This document shows positions 61,830 to 64,000 of a stretch of 64,000 bases of DNA, piece by piece. The notes under the pieces were generated by a model. The model had not been told where the DNA came from. It saw only the letters and a program-made list of their open reading frames with translations, and ran no database searches. The DNA comes from Plantago ovata (lineage: Eukaryota > Streptophyta > Magnoliopsida > Lamiales > Plantaginaceae): the NCBI GenBank assembly GCA_028274465.1, contig CM051457.1, positions 109,429,982 through 109,493,981 of the forward strand, given 5' to 3'. The position numbers and the translations under genes are program-made. The first letter of the stretch is position 1. Each line of letters begins with the position of its first letter.

Positions 61830-62008
61830 GGTTTTTTTTTTTTTTTTTTTTTTCAATTAAATGATTTATTCGATTATATGTCACATTTAATAACTCATAA
61901 TCTAGAGTAATTATTACGGAAAAAAACTTAATTGTTACTAAATAAAATTAAAAGCATAAAATATTAAACCGAACACCAATACTTGATGTTGTCAATAATG
62001 AACGATTG

Positions 62009-62087
62009 AAAAGCTGTGGCCGAGTGGAATGTGGTGATGTTCATGGTATATGCAACCCGGGTTCGAATCCCTCTGGCCACAGCTTTT
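62009..62087 (+). ncRNA. tRNA-like Pol III unit, tandem copy 3
   Basis: As copy 1, with the 13-bp stem intact and a single internal change (TGCAACCC for TGCCACCC). An eight-T run follows after GCGA. Confidence 0.5.
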
Positions 62088-62095
62088 GCGATTTT

Positions 62096-62697
62096 TTTTT
62101 AATTTATTATTTCCATGAATTTGCAAAAAAGATTATTCTTAAAATACAAAACACAAATAATTAAATCACTGATTTATTAAATATCATTTTTTAATAATTA
62201 AAATGAATTGTGAATGAATAAACTAAAAACAATTAAATTGATTTTCGTAAAATAGTGTCTACGAATTTAATTTTAATTCCAGAATATATTTTACCTAGAT
62301 TTTAATTAACATTTTAATTCACGTTTAAATTAAAAAATATTTATTATTAATTTTAAAATTCATTTTGCCAAGAATTTAATTTACACCATAATTCAGCATT
62401 TAATTAATAAACGATATATTTTAAAATCCGAAATCTGTTTTGTTGTATAATAATTCAATTAACATATTATTTTTTAATTCCAGAATTTGTTTTGTTGTGA
62501 CATTTCGGATTTTTTAATTAATATATAGCTGAATTTCGTATTTGTGTTTGGAAGGAGAATTAAAATTACCAAAATTAGATGAATGAAAACTTACCAAAAC
62601 AAATGAAATTGAATCTTTTCCATCCTCTCAAAATTATTGCCACATAGTGTGAACACTCTTGAGAATGAAATTGGGAGAGCCTAGACACCTAGCTTTC

Positions 62698-62700
<3 letters not shown>
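62096..62700. other. AT-rich intergenic DNA
   Basis: No gene. About 62230-62530 repeats AATTTAATTTTAATTCCAGAAT-like text several times (62255, 62470), low-complexity sequence rather than a clear tandem unit. Confidence 0.4.

Positions 62701-62793
<93 letters not shown>
62701..62793. repeat. (TA)n microsatellite
   Basis: A 93-base TA tract directly before the foldback element; the element appears to have inserted into it. Confidence 0.97.
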
Positions 62794-62795
<2 letters not shown>

Positions 62796-63722
62796 GTAAA
62801 TATCATATGGTACCTCTACTGAGACACCTCTTTTAATCTACCACCCCGTTAGTCCCAGAATTACATATAGCCCCATTTCCCCCATTTTGTGTTGACCAAA
62901 AAAAGCGGCACTGTTCATTCCAGTTCATCCAAACGCGGCCTTAGCTCCAAAAAAGAAAAATTAAGTTTTAATACCCTTAACTCTTCTTATTTTTATTTTT
63001 ATTTTTTCTTTTCCCATCTTCTTCTTCATCAATTCCGGTACCGGAATAATTCCGGACCGGCGTCGGAGCAGCTTCGATTTTGGGACTGTTTAGCCCAAAA
63101 TCGGAGCTGTTTAAACAGCTCCAAATCGGAGCTGTTACAGCTCCAAACCGGAGCTGTTTAACACCTCCGATCCGGAGCTGTAAAAGCTCCAGATCGGAGC
63201 TGTTGTTACAGCTCCGGTCCGGAGCTGTTTAACAGCTCCAGTCCAGAGCTGTTTAACAGCTCCGATCTGGAGGTGTAAAAGCTCCAGATCCGGATCTGGA
63301 GATTTTACAGCTCCGGTTTGGAGAGATCGGAACTGTTTTTTTTTTTTTTTTTTTTGCTTTTTTTTTTTTTTAATAATTTAGGACTATATTGAAATATATT
63401 TTTTTATAGGGTTTGTTTTTAAATAAGTTTTTAGACCATTTTGAAATATTATAAAATTACGTGGGTTCGTTTTTAAATAAATAGTGTTACGTTTGTAAAA
63501 ATGAAAATATTTGGGTTAAAAATGTATAAACAAAATCTCAAATTGTTTGGTCAACTTAAAAATCTAATAATTGACTAAGGGTAAGAAAGTAATTTCAATG
63601 AATAAGTTCGTGGATCAAATATAATTAATTTCAACTAGTCAAGGTATGGATGTAAACTCCGGACTAAGGGGGGCTTCGATGTAATTAAAAACACTAAGAG
63701 GGGTACCATATGCAAATGACCC
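62794..63722. mobile_element. Foldback-type element with GGAGC/GCTCC core, second copy
   Basis: A 929-bp element. The left end GGGTAAATATCATATGGTACC matches the inward-read right end GGGTCATTTGCATATGGTACC with a few changes. Flanks TATATATAT and TATATGTAT agree at 8 of 9 bases, consistent with a 9-bp target duplication inside (TA)n. The core at about 63060-63325 is an array of GGAGCTGTT(T)AACAGCTCC palindromes. It resembles the element at 46295-47056 in core and target length, though the ends differ. No coding potential. Confidence 0.7.
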
Positions 63723-64000
63723 TATATGTATGTGTGTGTGTATATACACACATACTCGGCTCCAAAACGCAACAAGTCATCATCATCATGTATTCTTAAT
63801 GTTACTATTATATGAAAAATTCTAGCTAAATTCAAGTTTGATAAGTTTTTGAGCTTTCAAAATTAGTCAATTTAGAAAATTAGAAGCTCGAGAACCATGC
63901 AAGCTCTAATAGAAAAAATATCCCGGGTCCGAATCGTGAAACTTCGTCAAGCTAGAGATCGAGTTCGAGCTAATCTGAACAAAATTCTGCTTAATAATGA
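63723..64000. other. Right edge, intergenic
   Basis: A short TGTGTGTATATACACACATA palindromic stretch (63731-63750) and then GAGTTCGAGC-type debris. No gene seen. Confidence 0.4.

Larger units (their letters stand above)
61432..62095. repeat. Tandem array of three 256-bp units
   Basis: Three direct copies with period 255-258 bp. Each has GAACACCAATACTTGATGTTGT, ATGAACGATTGAAAAG, the tRNA-like hairpin, a T-run and CAATTAAATGATTTATTCGA (the last copy is truncated after the hairpin). Copies are about 97% identical by eye, so the array is young. Confidence 0.9.

Noticed and set aside
61496-62087. Selenocysteine tRNA, because of the long end stem
   Set aside because: Land plants lack the selenocysteine machinery, and I could not find a UCA anticodon arm or a long variable arm.

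Overview
The window is nuclear DNA of a flowering plant. Its genes have many short GT-AG introns in AT-rich sequence, and it carries plant-only families (QUA/PMT pectin methyltransferases, an HD-ZIP IV factor, a CC-NBS-LRR receptor) together with plant transposons (CACTA, Mutator-like, Stowaway and hAT-like MITEs, a chromodomain Ty3/gypsy fossil). The single-exon R1/late-blight-like receptor suggests an asterid eudicot; that is inference. A run of 100 N marks one assembly gap.

Layout. (1) 1-690, minus: first exon of a PMT15-like methyltransferase that runs off the left edge. (2) About 4.3-22.6 kb: a block of nested and abutting mobile DNA. It holds a 5'-truncated chromovirus fossil (6.5-13.9 kb) carrying a 3.2-kb CACTA element with an apparently intact six-exon gene; a decayed Mutator-like element with a ULP-protease-like gene facing a duplicated MURA-type transposase (13.9-19.6 kb); and a 2.9-kb element with a 9-bp target duplication, filled with simple repeats and a Stowaway MITE. 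(3) 23.9-28.2 kb, plus: complete seven-exon QUA3 homologue. (4) 28-38 kb: repeat-rich intergenic DNA with several MITEs and tandem duplications. (5) 39.0-44.3 kb, plus: complete nine-exon ANTHOCYANINLESS2-like HD-ZIP IV gene with a long CT-rich leader. (6) 45.9-49.5 kb: MITEs, a foldback element with GGAGC/GCTCC palindrome arrays and a 1-kb inverted repeat. (7) 54.2-57.0 kb, minus: a CC-NBS-LRR gene. (8) 58.1-61.2 kb, minus: two related, frame-damaged genes of a family I do not recognise. (9) 59.5-62.1 kb: four tRNA-like units with box A, box B, a long terminal stem and a T-run, three of them in tandem. (10) 62.8-63.7 kb: a second foldback element like that at 46 kb.

The strongest biological point is that PMT15-like, QUA3 and ANL2 lie here as neighbours, as At4g00750, At4g00740 and At4g00730 do in Arabidopsis. 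The ancestral linkage has survived although mobile DNA has pushed the two methyltransferase genes about 23 kb apart. The two methyltransferases act on cell-wall pectin in the Golgi, and ANL2 is an epidermal transcription factor. The other candidates for something undescribed are the tRNA-like array, the foldback family with palindromic cores, a near-perfect 48-bp hairpin at 30.2 kb, and the unnamed gene pair near 58-61 kb.
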